Part shown: piece by piece, positions 1-6,457 of the stretch
Position numbering within the stretch: position 1 is the first letter of the stretch
Layout: each line of letters begins with the position of its first letter
Source: UBA6165 sp044233745
GTDB taxonomy: Bacteria; Bacteroidota; Bacteroidia; Flavobacteriales_D; Crocinitomicaceae
Assembly (NCBI GenBank): GCA_044233745.1
Contig: JBIIJN010000071.1
Span: 1 to 14,635 of the forward strand
Length of the DNA stretch: 14,635 nucleotides
Direction: 5' to 3'
Program-made: the position numbers and the translations under genes
The notes under the pieces: generated by a model
Seen by the model: the letters and a program-made list of their open reading frames with translations, nothing else
Databases searched by the model: none
What the model was told of the DNA's origin: nothing

Positions 1-408
1 GACCGAAAACTGGACAACGTTGGGTTTTTGCGAACGCGAATAGAATTTATTCATGCCTTTTTTGCTGAAAATGAAATTGATGAAATTTGGCTCACCTTTT
101 CCGACCCGCAACCCAATAAACCCAAAAAACGATTGAGCTACAAGCGTTATATTGACATGTATCGCGCATTTTTGAAACCCGGTGGCATCGTCCATATGAA
201 AACGGATAGCGATTTGCTTTACGAATCGACCTTGGAAGAAATTGCTGAACATGGCTACCAAATTATTCAAGATACTGCGGATTTATACGGCACGCTTATT
301 CATGATTTGGACTCAGAAACGCAAGAAATCATGCAAATCAAAACGCACTACGAGGCGCTTTTTTCCGCTAAAGGGTTTAAAATCAAGTATATAAAATTCG
401 TCATTTAA
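1..408 (+). CDS. trmB: tRNA (guanine-N7)-methyltransferase, 3' part (5' end outside window)
   Basis: This is the C-terminal 135 residues of TrmB, which methylates G46 in the variable loop of tRNAs using S-adenosylmethionine. The frame is open from base 1, so the start codon and the Gly-rich SAM-binding loop lie outside the window; a TTG at 28 is internal. Seen here are the family segment NVGFLRTRIEF, the motif EIWLTFSDPQPNKPKKRL (the DP-x-P-K region that contacts substrate), and the motif MKTDSDLLYES near the C-terminal third, which matches the family's KTDN/KTDS element. The stop codon overlaps the next start by one base (TAATG), so it is probably co-transcribed with the downstream alkyltransferase-like gene. 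Identification rests on family motifs known from memory and is strong. Confidence 0.92.
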   Translation, partial: DRKLDNVGFLRTRIEFIHAFFAENEIDEIWLTFSDPQPNKPKKRLSYKRYIDMYRAFLKPGGIVHMKTDSDLLYESTLEEIAEHGYQIIQDTADLYGTLIHDLDSETQEIMQIKTHYEALFSAKGFKIKYIKFVI

Positions 409-749
409 TGGACACACCCAAAGAGAACGATTTCTTCCACCAAGTTTATGAAGTGGTGAAACTGATTCCTCCGGGGCGGGCAACAAGTTATGGCGCCATT
501 GCCAAATATTTGGGTTCAGCAAAATCTTCGCGCATGGTAGGTTGGGCCATGAATGCCGCCCATAGCAAACCCGAAATTCCTGCACATCGCGTGGTGAACA
601 GAAATGGAATGCTCAGCGGAAAAGCACATTTTGGGAGTCCAACACGCATGCAAGAATTGCTAGAAGCAGAGGGAATTGCCGTTGAAAACGATCAGATTTT
701 GAACTTTAAAACCTTTTTTTGGAACCCTGAAATAGATTTATCCATATAA
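408..749 (+). CDS. Alkyltransferase-like protein (ATL), MGMT DNA-binding domain without the active-site cysteine
   Basis: This 113-residue protein consists only of the DNA-binding, helix-turn-helix domain of O6-alkylguanine-DNA alkyltransferase. The motif that should read PCHRV reads PAHRV (Ala59), so it cannot accept an alkyl group. ATL proteins of this kind bind O6-alkylguanine, flip it out and hand the lesion to nucleotide excision repair. The flipping tyrosine is visible in TSYG (Tyr28) and the arginine finger in SRMVGWAM (Arg42). NRNGMLSGK matches the conserved segment after the active site. The start ATG overlaps the trmB stop by one base, suggesting translational coupling. It is about the usual length for a stand-alone ATL. 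Family membership is clear; the repair role is inferred from characterised ATLs, in which the Cys is replaced by Trp or Ala. Confidence 0.88.
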   Translation: MDTPKENDFFHQVYEVVKLIPPGRATSYGAIAKYLGSAKSSRMVGWAMNAAHSKPEIPAHRVVNRNGMLSGKAHFGSPTRMQELLEAEGIAVENDQILNFKTFFWNPEIDLSI

Positions 750-763
750 TTCAATGTCACATT

Positions 764-1234
764 ATGGCTCAAGAAATTATCATTATCGACGTTCGCGAAC
801 CGCAGGAATATGCAGATTTCCATTTGATGGGTTCGATCAATATTCCCTCCTCGCAATACGAATTATCGAAATTCGAACCCTATAAAGGAAAAAGTATCGG
901 GTTAATCTGTCATTCAGGAAATCGCGCCAAAACAGTACAAAACAAACTGCTAAAATCTGATTTTGAGCATGTATTTATTATGGAGAAACAGATGGAGGGT
1001 TTATCTGGATATGTTCAAAATCCCAAATCAGGTTGGTCCGTAGATCGTCAGTTTAGGATGACTCTTGGCGTGTTGCTTGCTATTTTCTTGGGTGGCGATT
1101 TTCTTTCCATTCAGTGGTTGATTGCGATTCCAATTATTCTGGCCACTGGACTCATTTTCACTTCATTGATTGACCGATGTTATATGCGTATGGGAATTGC
1201 CCTGCTGCCTTGGAATAGGGGTAAGAAAGTCTGA
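764..1234 (+). CDS. Rhodanese domain fused to a DUF2892 membrane hairpin (YgaP-like)
   Basis: A 156-residue protein with two parts. Residues 1-85 are a rhodanese (sulfurtransferase) fold: IIIIDVREPQEYADFHLMGSINIP is the typical start, and LICHSGNRA carries the catalytic Cys49 in the CxxGxR active loop that forms the persulfide. Residues 91-153 match DUF2892: WSVDRQFRMTLG, two hydrophobic membrane segments (about 100-113 and 118-137) and the closing PWNRGK. This architecture is that of YgaP, an inner-membrane rhodanese whose catalytic domain faces the cytoplasm. The physiological sulfur acceptor is unknown. The gene starts 14 bases after the ATL stop, so it may be the third gene of the trmB transcript. 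Confidence 0.88.
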   Translation: MAQEIIIIDVREPQEYADFHLMGSINIPSSQYELSKFEPYKGKSIGLICHSGNRAKTVQNKLLKSDFEHVFIMEKQMEGLSGYVQNPKSGWSVDRQFRMTLGVLLAIFLGGDFLSIQWLIAIPIILATGLIFTSLIDRCYMRMGIALLPWNRGKKV

Positions 1235-1311
1235 CACTCTAGAATTTCGATAAATCGTATCGGTATTGAAAAATCTCGCTACATTTCGCAACAATTATAA
1301 ATATTATTCCC

Positions 1312-1722
1312 ATGAATCCTATACTCAAAAACATCATTGCAGTTGTTGCTGGTCTTTTGTTTGGATCAGCGGCCAACATGCTCACTTTGCAAATCGGCAT
1401 GACACTCATTCCACCCCCGGAAGGATTTGACATGAACACACCTGAAGGACTTAACGCTGCATTTGCAGTTATGGAAACCAAACATTTTATTAGTCCATTT
1501 TTGTCACACGCCTTGGGCACGTTGATTGGCGCTTTTGTTGCGGTGCGCATTGCAGCCAGCCATCATAAAATATTTGCCTATACAATTGCTGGAATCTTCT
1601 TCTTTGGTGGACTTTACATGGTCATCATACTCAACGCTCCGATGTGGTTCAATCTTACAGATTTGATTTTGGCTTATTTTCCAATGGCATGGTTGGCTTT
1701 GCGGTTGAATAAAGTGAAATAG
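1312..1722 (+). CDS. Small integral membrane protein of unknown function
   Basis: I do not recognise a named family. The 136-residue product has about four hydrophobic stretches: residues 5-30, 62-80, 88-107 and 112-130. A hydrophilic loop PPPEGFDMNTPEGLNAAF lies between the first and second, and a short basic tail follows the last. Start and length look natural: ATG follows an AT-rich 77-base gap after the rhodanese gene. Positively charged residues cluster between segments two and three (RIAASHHK) and at the C-terminus, which would place those in the cytoplasm by the positive-inside rule. No motif suggests a substrate. The complementary strand has a shorter open frame that reads as low-complexity and is rejected. 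Confidence 0.75.
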   Translation: MNPILKNIIAVVAGLLFGSAANMLTLQIGMTLIPPPEGFDMNTPEGLNAAFAVMETKHFISPFLSHALGTLIGAFVAVRIAASHHKIFAYTIAGIFFFGGLYMVIILNAPMWFNLTDLILAYFPMAWLALRLNKVK

Positions 1723-1763
1723 TTCTTACTTTTTCTTGTTTGAGCCGCGGGAATAGCGGTAAA

Positions 1764-1790
1764 TAACCGTTAGTTTAGGGATAACGGTTA
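1764..1790. repeat. 9-bp inverted repeat TAACCGTTA/TAACGGTTA
   Basis: TAACCGTTA at 1764-1772 and its exact reverse complement TAACGGTTA at 1782-1790 are separated by 9 bases and could form a hairpin. The word TAACGGTTA recurs at 1944-1952, after the structured RNA element. It overlaps a second small inverted repeat there, CGTTAC 1928-1933 with GTAACG 1943-1948. No T-run follows either stem, so neither is a convincing terminator. They frame the RNA element and may belong to it or mark the edges of a mobile intergenic repeat. Confidence 0.5.
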
Positions 1791-1828
1791 GCACAAGCCC
1801 CCGAAAATTTGTGACCACCGTTTACCCC

Positions 1829-1900
1829 TAGCCCTGATTGAAGTGGCAGCTTCCGCTTTTTTGAGCGGAACTATAACGGAAAGCAGGAATAGCTTCTTGA
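1829..1900 (+). ncRNA. Structured intergenic RNA element resembling the Flavo-1 motif
   Basis: The gene-free stretch 1723-2024 contains an element beginning TAGCCCTGATTGAAGTGGC and ending GCAGGAATAGCTTC. It holds a perfect 7-bp hairpin, TTCCGCT 1851-1857 with AGCGGAA 1864-1870 and a TTTTTG loop. CCTG 1833-1836 can pair with CAGG 1884-1887, and GAAG 1840-1843 can pair with CTTC 1893-1896. These last two helices cross, so together they would make a pseudoknot. From memory, similar elements with CCCG/CGGG in place of CCTG/CAGG are common between genes in Flavobacteria, which would be compensatory change. I believe it corresponds to Flavo-1, an RNA motif of unknown function, but I could not run a covariance search. 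Confidence 0.6.
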
Positions 1901-2024
1901 AAAAAATCTTGCGCTTAGCTCTGTATTCGTTACCAAGTTTCAGTAACGGTTAATTTGACAAGCGTCTTGAAAATGCATTTGATAAAAGGAAAAGAATTTC
2001 CATTCAAACAAGTACCTTCCTCTA

Positions 2025-2207
2025 TTATTCAACAAAAACCTCAATGCCATCCTGATTTTCAGGTTGATTTAGTGGCTTCAATTTGTATTTCAAAAAAAGC
2101 AAGACCATCACCAAAATAGCCACATACATCACAATACGAATGAGGTATTTGTAACTCCGCGTGTAGTTTCTGTATTGCTGTAAATTCAATTTCCGCTCGG
2201 ACTTCAT
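2025..2207 (-). CDS. Small single-pass membrane protein, unknown function
   Basis: A 60-residue protein starting MKSERKLNLQQYRNY, with one strong transmembrane helix (about residues 22-40, LIRIVMYVAILVMVLLFL) and an acidic tail ending DGIEVFVE. The basic N-terminus suggests an N-in, C-out orientation. The frame is open further upstream, but that extension crosses the divergent promoter region and galE. The ATG at 2207 is preferred because a TATCTTTG box ends only four bases upstream, which would give a leaderless or nearly leaderless mRNA. I do not recognise the family. It may be a genuine conserved small gene; coding status is likely but not certain. Confidence 0.6.
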   Translation of the reverse strand: MKSERKLNLQQYRNYTRSYKYLIRIVMYVAILVMVLLFLKYKLKPLNQPENQDGIEVFVE

Positions 2208-2211
2208 GCCG

Positions 2212-2219
2212 CAAAGATA
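2212..2219 (-). promoter_or_regulatory. Bacteroidota -7 box for the 60-residue membrane protein
   Basis: Read on the minus strand the bases are TATCTTTG, an exact match to the TAnnTTTG -7 consensus of Bacteroidota sigma-70 promoters. It lies four bases before the ATG, so transcription would begin at or very near the start codon. No clear -33 TTG is visible at the usual distance. Confidence 0.5.
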
Positions 2220-2226
2220 AATACTG

Positions 2227-2254
2227 TTGGGTTTGGGGGAATTGTTTATTTTTG
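2227..2254 (+). promoter_or_regulatory. Bacteroidota-type promoter of the galE operon
   Basis: TATTTTTG at 2247-2254 matches TAnnTTTG, and TTG at 2227-2229 sits 17 bases upstream as a -33 element. The galE ATG follows 17 bases after the -7 box. The spacing is slightly short of the usual 19-21. It is divergent from the -7 box at 2212-2219. Confidence 0.55.
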
Positions 2255-2271
2255 ACTCCCAAATTAACCAA

Positions 2272-3291
2272 ATGCCCCAAAACAAAAATATTCTCATTAC
2301 GGGTGGAACAGGATTTATCGGTTCGCATACCGTTCTCGCCTTGCATCACTTGGGCTATCGGCCAATTTTGTTGGATAATTTGAGCAACAGCAGCATAGAA
2401 GTTTTGGATGCTTTGGAAAAAATTTCGGGAGAAAGATTTCCGTTTTATGAAGGAGATTGCAGAGATGCCAGTATTTACGAGCGCATTTTTGCAGAAGTTC
2501 CATTTGAAGCCGTGATACATTTTGCCGCGTTTAAAGCCGTTGGAGAGTCGGTACAAAATCCGCTGCTCTATTTCGACAACAACATCAACAGCACCATCGT
2601 ATTGATGCAGGCCATGGAAAAACTGGGTGTTCAACATCTTATTTTTTCATCATCGTGCACGGTTTATGGCAACCCGAAAACCAATGTGGTAAGTGAAAGT
2701 ACGCCTCTCGAAAAACCGGAATCACCTTATGGATTCACCAAATTGATTTGCGAGCAGATGATTGCTCAAGTTGTAGAATTGCAGCAAGATTTTTCAGCAG
2801 TCCTGTTGCGCTATTTTAATCCAATCGGCGCTCATGAATCAGGTTTGATCGGCGAAAACCCTATTGGTGTTCCGAATAATTTGGTTCCGTATATCACCCA
2901 AACAGCAAAAGGACTACGCGAAAAATTAGCTGTCTTTGGTAACGACTATTCAACCCAAGATGGCACCTGTGTTCGCGATTACATTCATGTGATGGATGTG
3001 GCCGAAGCGCATGTGGCTGCACTGCAATTCTTGGAAAAACAAGAGGCCCAAAAAACCCATATTTTCAACATTGGAACAGGCAAAGGCACAAGTGTTTTGG
3101 AAGCTATTCAGTATTTTGAAGAAGCCAACAACATGAAGCTCAACTGGCAATTTGCACCACGAAGATCAGGCGATGTAGCGGAGATTTTCGCGAACACTGA
3201 CTTCGCTCAAAATCAACTAAAATGGCAATCAAAAAGAGATATTAAACAAGCAATGAAAGACGCATGGAGATGGGAACAAAACAACAAATAA
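2272..3291 (+). CDS. galE: UDP-glucose 4-epimerase
   Basis: A 339-residue extended short-chain dehydrogenase, the usual GalE length, that interconverts UDP-glucose and UDP-galactose through a bound NAD+. Seen are the Rossmann loop GGTGFIGSH (residues 11-19), the catalytic Ser region SSSCTVYG (126-133), and the YxxxK pair in YGFTK (Tyr153, Lys157). LRYFNPIGAHESG, GVPNNLVPYI and CVRDYIHVMDVAEAH are further GalE signatures. The position equivalent to Tyr299 of E. coli GalE and Cys307 of human GALE appears to be Ile (in GDVAEIFAN). A smaller residue there may permit N-acetylated sugars, but this is inference. The ATG at 2272 is chosen over an upstream TTG because it starts just before the first Rossmann strand. 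It leads a cluster with envelope genes, suggesting supply of sugars for surface polysaccharide. Confidence 0.95.
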   Translation: MPQNKNILITGGTGFIGSHTVLALHHLGYRPILLDNLSNSSIEVLDALEKISGERFPFYEGDCRDASIYERIFAEVPFEAVIHFAAFKAVGESVQNPLLYFDNNINSTIVLMQAMEKLGVQHLIFSSSCTVYGNPKTNVVSESTPLEKPESPYGFTKLICEQMIAQVVELQQDFSAVLLRYFNPIGAHESGLIGENPIGVPNNLVPYITQTAKGLREKLAVFGNDYSTQDGTCVRDYIHVMDVAEAHVAALQFLEKQEAQKTHIFNIGTGKGTSVLEAIQYFEEANNMKLNWQFAPRRSGDVAEIFANTDFAQNQLKWQSKRDIKQAMKDAWRWEQNNK

Positions 3292-4019
3292 TTGCAATTT
3301 GCGCTCTAGCGCTTAGCTTGGCTTCAACGTCGTGTGGAAGTGTTCGCACTAGAACCCTCATGGTTGTTGACGAAGTGAAACCCAACGTGGAATCTGCGTT
3401 CCAAGGTGTGCATGCCAAGGAACCTGAAAACGGTGCCAAACGCGATAGATTGATGCTCGATGTACACTACAACGATTGGTTGGGTGAACGTTCAGAAGTG
3501 AAAACCGGATGGCGTTCTATCGGCTACAATTGGAATTTTTATCACGATATGCCGCTCAATTATAAAAGCACAGTTTCCATCGCTACTGGATTGCGTTTTG
3601 GGAAAACAGTGGTGCAGCACAACGGCTTTATTCAAGTGGGCGACAGCATCAACCAAAGCATTTTAGTCTCCACCAACAACATGGAATTTCCCAGAACCAA
3701 CCAACGCTTTGTGCAGTCGCATTTGGAACTGCCTTTGGAATTGAGATTACGCGGGGTTAACAAAAAATCGTATCGCCTAACCCTGGGTGGTTCTATTGGT
3801 GTGCGATTAAACAGTTATGAAAGATGGCGCGAAGACTCGGATAAATTCAGAGAATTCAACCATGCCAATGCAATGATTTGGAGGGCTGGTGCCTACATGC
3901 GTTTGGGTTACAATCGCTGGAATTTTTATGGCGCCTATTATTTCACGCCTTGGTTCCAAGGAAATGGCAATTCCAAATTAAATACGGTTCAGGTGGGTAT
4001 GAGTTTTTCGTTTTTTTAG
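3264..4019 (+). CDS. Putative outer-membrane beta-barrel protein with secretion signal
   Basis: The family is not recognised. The 251-residue product begins with a hydrophobic signal segment (residues 8-20, IIAICALALSLAS) followed by TSCGS. This could be a weak lipoprotein signal with Cys24 as the lipid site, or an ordinary signal peptide. The rest is rich in alternating polar/hydrophobic stretches with many Tyr, Trp and Arg, for example RLTLGGSIGVRLNSY and RLGYNRWNFYGAYYF. It ends QVGMSFSFF; a terminal aromatic residue is the classic beta-signal of outer-membrane barrels. The start overlaps the galE 3' end by 28 bases; a second ATG at 3270 is equally plausible. The overlap indicates co-transcription with galE. 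Outer-membrane location is inferred; function is unknown. Confidence 0.72.
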   Translation: MEMGTKQQIIAICALALSLASTSCGSVRTRTLMVVDEVKPNVESAFQGVHAKEPENGAKRDRLMLDVHYNDWLGERSEVKTGWRSIGYNWNFYHDMPLNYKSTVSIATGLRFGKTVVQHNGFIQVGDSINQSILVSTNNMEFPRTNQRFVQSHLELPLELRLRGVNKKSYRLTLGGSIGVRLNSYERWREDSDKFREFNHANAMIWRAGAYMRLGYNRWNFYGAYYFTPWFQGNGNSKLNTVQVGMSFSFF

Positions 4020-4055
4020 TGGATTTCGTTTGATTAATTTCCGATATTTGACGCT

Positions 4056-4847
4056 ATGCAACGCTCAGAATTAAACCCCATTTATCAACAAGCCATCGCT
4101 GCAGCTATTGAAGCCGGCAAAGTGATTATGCAATATTATTTGGGCGATTTACATCCTGAGAAAAAAAGTGATGGTAGTCCTGTAACCGAAGCCGATAAAC
4201 ATTCGTCGCGTGTAATTAGGGCTTATTTGGAGCAAACAAACATCCCAATCATCGACGAAGAAATCCACAATTCAGATTATCAAACCAGAAGAAATTGGAT
4301 CCAGTGTTGGTTGGTTGACCCCTTGGATGGCACCATGGAATTTATACGCAACAGCGACGAATTTTCTATCAATATTGCACTCATTGACAACAACAAACCC
4401 ATTTTTGGACTCATCGCATCTCCCGTGCAGCAATACATGATGTTTGGCGGACCTGAAATTGGTGTTTTTGAATGGCATTATGAACAAGAAAATGAGATAC
4501 AGGCTGTAGATAAAACTACCGCCAACGGTGGGATTTGTCGGGTTATTTCTTCTAAATCACACGGCTCTGGTGAAGTGCAAACATTTTGCGAAAACCTAAG
4601 AAAAAACCACGCCAACGTTGAGCTTTACAAACGCGGCAGCGCACTGAAATTCATCGACTTGGTGAAAAATCATGCGCAGTTTTATCCACGATTTGGGCCA
4701 ACAATGGAATGGGACATCGCGGCAGGTCAAGCGATTCTCTCATCAGCCGGTGGAGAAGTAAACAGTATGCAATCTGGAAAGCCATTATCCTACAACAAAA
4801 CCAACTTGGTGAATCCACATTTCATCGCAAAAAGTGCCGCGGAATGA
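4056..4847 (+). CDS. cysQ: 3'(2'),5'-bisphosphate nucleotidase, inositol-monophosphatase family
   Basis: A 263-residue magnesium-dependent phosphatase that converts 3'-phosphoadenosine 5'-phosphate to AMP, removing the inhibitory by-product of sulfate activation and sulfotransfer. Metal-binding motifs are visible: SPVTEADK (residues 41-48), IIDEE (Glu68, Glu69), DPLDGTMEFI (Asp88, Asp91, Gly92, Thr93) and WDIAAGQAIL (Asp220). The DGTxEFI form of the second motif is typical of CysQ rather than inositol monophosphatase. The gene lies 36 bases after the barrel-like protein, and its stop overlaps the next start as ATGA. In other Bacteroidota cysQ can neighbour sulfate or polysaccharide genes; here the neighbours suggest an envelope setting, but no sulfotransferase is seen. 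Confidence 0.92.
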   Translation: MQRSELNPIYQQAIAAAIEAGKVIMQYYLGDLHPEKKSDGSPVTEADKHSSRVIRAYLEQTNIPIIDEEIHNSDYQTRRNWIQCWLVDPLDGTMEFIRNSDEFSINIALIDNNKPIFGLIASPVQQYMMFGGPEIGVFEWHYEQENEIQAVDKTTANGGICRVISSKSHGSGEVQTFCENLRKNHANVELYKRGSALKFIDLVKNHAQFYPRFGPTMEWDIAAGQAILSSAGGEVNSMQSGKPLSYNKTNLVNPHFIAKSAAE

Positions 4848-6457
4848 TGAAAAAAAACGCATTGGCATTGATTCTAAGTGGAATTTTTATTCTGAACGGC
4901 TTGTCGCAAGTGCGTTTCATGCCCATGGAACAGTATTATAAAGACAGGGCGTTTCTGGACTTTCCAACTGATAGTACTATAATATCAAGATACCCCTACC
5001 AAGCACCCACATTCTTCCCCGTTTTAGAAAATCGATTTTACACGGTTTCTGATTTGGATACCAACAGCCAACGCAACACTTGGTTTGGGAGAAAGCTATT
5101 TGATGAACATTTTTTTCAATACCAGAACAACGAGTATTTCCTGACCATCGACCCCATTCTGAACATGAGTTTGGGGAGAGATTTGCGCGACACAGAAAAC
5201 AAAAATTTCTTTCACAACACCCGTGGCATTCGCGTAACAGGTGGCATCGGTAAATATTTTGGTTTCTACAGCACAATCATGGAAAACCAAGCGCGCTTTG
5301 TTGATTACCAGTCCGACCAAATTAGACTGCGCGGCGACTATGGCCCCAACAGCCAAGGGACTATTGTTCGAAGAAATGGCTTCGTTTCTGGAGCTTCGCG
5401 CACAAAAGCCTTCAAAGGAGATGCCTTCGATTATGCTTTTGTGACAGGAGGCGTAATTTTCAGACCGCGTAGAGATTTTTTCTTGACGCTTGGCAATTCC
5501 CCTTTGTTTGTCGGTGCTGGACATCGTTCTCTTTTCCTTTCAGACAACAGCGGCGTTGCACCTCATCTTCGCATCAGCTGGCGTATTTCCCCGATGTGGT
5601 CAACAGAAATTGTTTATGCCCAACACATGAACATGATTCGTTCGGGCATCAGCAATGACGGCACAGAAAGTCTATTCGATAGAAAAGGGTTTACAGTCAC
5701 TTATCTCACTTTTCAACCCAGAGAAAAAATTCAAATCAGTCTTTTTGAAGGTGCCACATGGAGCAGAGGCACAGCCACAGAAATGAAGCGCGTTGATCGC
5801 CTGTATTTCAACCCTGTTCCTTTAATCAATCCCTTGATTTTGGGCATGAGAAATCAGCGTTCCAACATGGTTTTGGGTCTTCAGGGTGTATGGACGATTT
5901 TTACTTGGATGCATGCCTATACCCAAATTGCCATCGACGATTTTGAAACCATAAAACCTGCATTTCAAGCGGGAATTCGCTTTGCTGAGCCTTTCAAAAT
6001 AGAAAATCTCCATGCCCTTGTGGAGTTCAATTATGTGCCGGAAACTTTTTATTCGCACGACAACAAAAGACTCACTTACACCCACAATAATATGCTCTTG
6101 GGTCACCCAATGGGCGCTGGTTTTCAAGAAGTCTTGGGTCGATTGAATTATGAATACAGACGCTTCGGTGTGTCGGTGGCGGGCAATTTAATGTTCACAA
6201 CCTACAATCCTCAAACGAAAATTTATGGCACGCCCGTTTTGGTGATTCAATACAATCCATCTACGCCCAGTGAAAACGCTGTTGTTGCTTTCGGACAAGT
6301 AGATTTTTTATATCGCTTCAACAAAAAAAACAACATGCAAATTTTTGCCTCGGCGCTTTATAGACAAGCCAGAGCCACGGGAGGATTTAAACACGAAACC
6401 TTGTTCTTCAATCTGGGCATCCGAACGCCTTTGTTCAACCAATATTTCGATTATTGA
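4844..6457 (+). CDS. Outer-membrane protein of the capsule-assembly Wzi / RemB-like family (copy 1)
   Basis: A 537-residue exported protein. The ATG at 4844 overlaps the cysQ stop (ATGA) and opens a clear signal peptide, MMKKNALALILSGIFILNG, with likely cleavage around residue 21-22. A longer reading starting within cysQ would bury that signal and is rejected. The mature part is rich in amphipathic beta strands. The segment LTLGNSPLFVGAGHRSLFLSD (about 215-234) matches the [F/V]G.G.RSL.L.D core of Wzi/RemB-like barrels. Wzi anchors group 1 capsule at the outer membrane; Flavobacterium RemB affects gliding and surface polysaccharide. Which role applies is not known. It is followed at once by a second family member, with a one-base overlap. 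Confidence 0.75.
   Translation: MMKKNALALILSGIFILNGLSQVRFMPMEQYYKDRAFLDFPTDSTIISRYPYQAPTFFPVLENRFYTVSDLDTNSQRNTWFGRKLFDEHFFQYQNNEYFLTIDPILNMSLGRDLRDTENKNFFHNTRGIRVTGGIGKYFGFYSTIMENQARFVDYQSDQIRLRGDYGPNSQGTIVRRNGFVSGASRTKAFKGDAFDYAFVTGGVIFRPRRDFFLTLGNSPLFVGAGHRSLFLSDNSGVAPHLRISWRISPMWSTEIVYAQHMNMIRSGISNDGTESLFDRKGFTVTYLTFQPREKIQISLFEGATWSRGTATEMKRVDRLYFNPVPLINPLILGMRNQRSNMVLGLQGVWTIFTWMHAYTQIAIDDFETIKPAFQAGIRFAEPFKIENLHALVEFNYVPETFYSHDNKRLTYTHNNMLLGHPMGAGFQEVLGRLNYEYRRFGVSVAGNLMFTTYNPQTKIYGTPVLVIQYNPSTPSENAVVAFGQVDFLYRFNKKNNMQIFASALYRQARATGGFKHETLFFNLGIRTPLFNQYFDY

Noticed and set aside
1239..1550. Minus-strand open frame opposite the small membrane protein
   Set aside because: It is antisense to a well-formed membrane protein and shows no domain or start context of its own.
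2059..2637. Long minus-strand open frame opposite galE
   Set aside because: It runs antisense through the conserved Rossmann region of galE, and its translation has no recognisable features.
4709..4843. Extension of the first Wzi-like gene into cysQ
   Set aside because: The extension is a shifted-frame reading of cysQ and would hide a clear signal peptide that starts at 4844.
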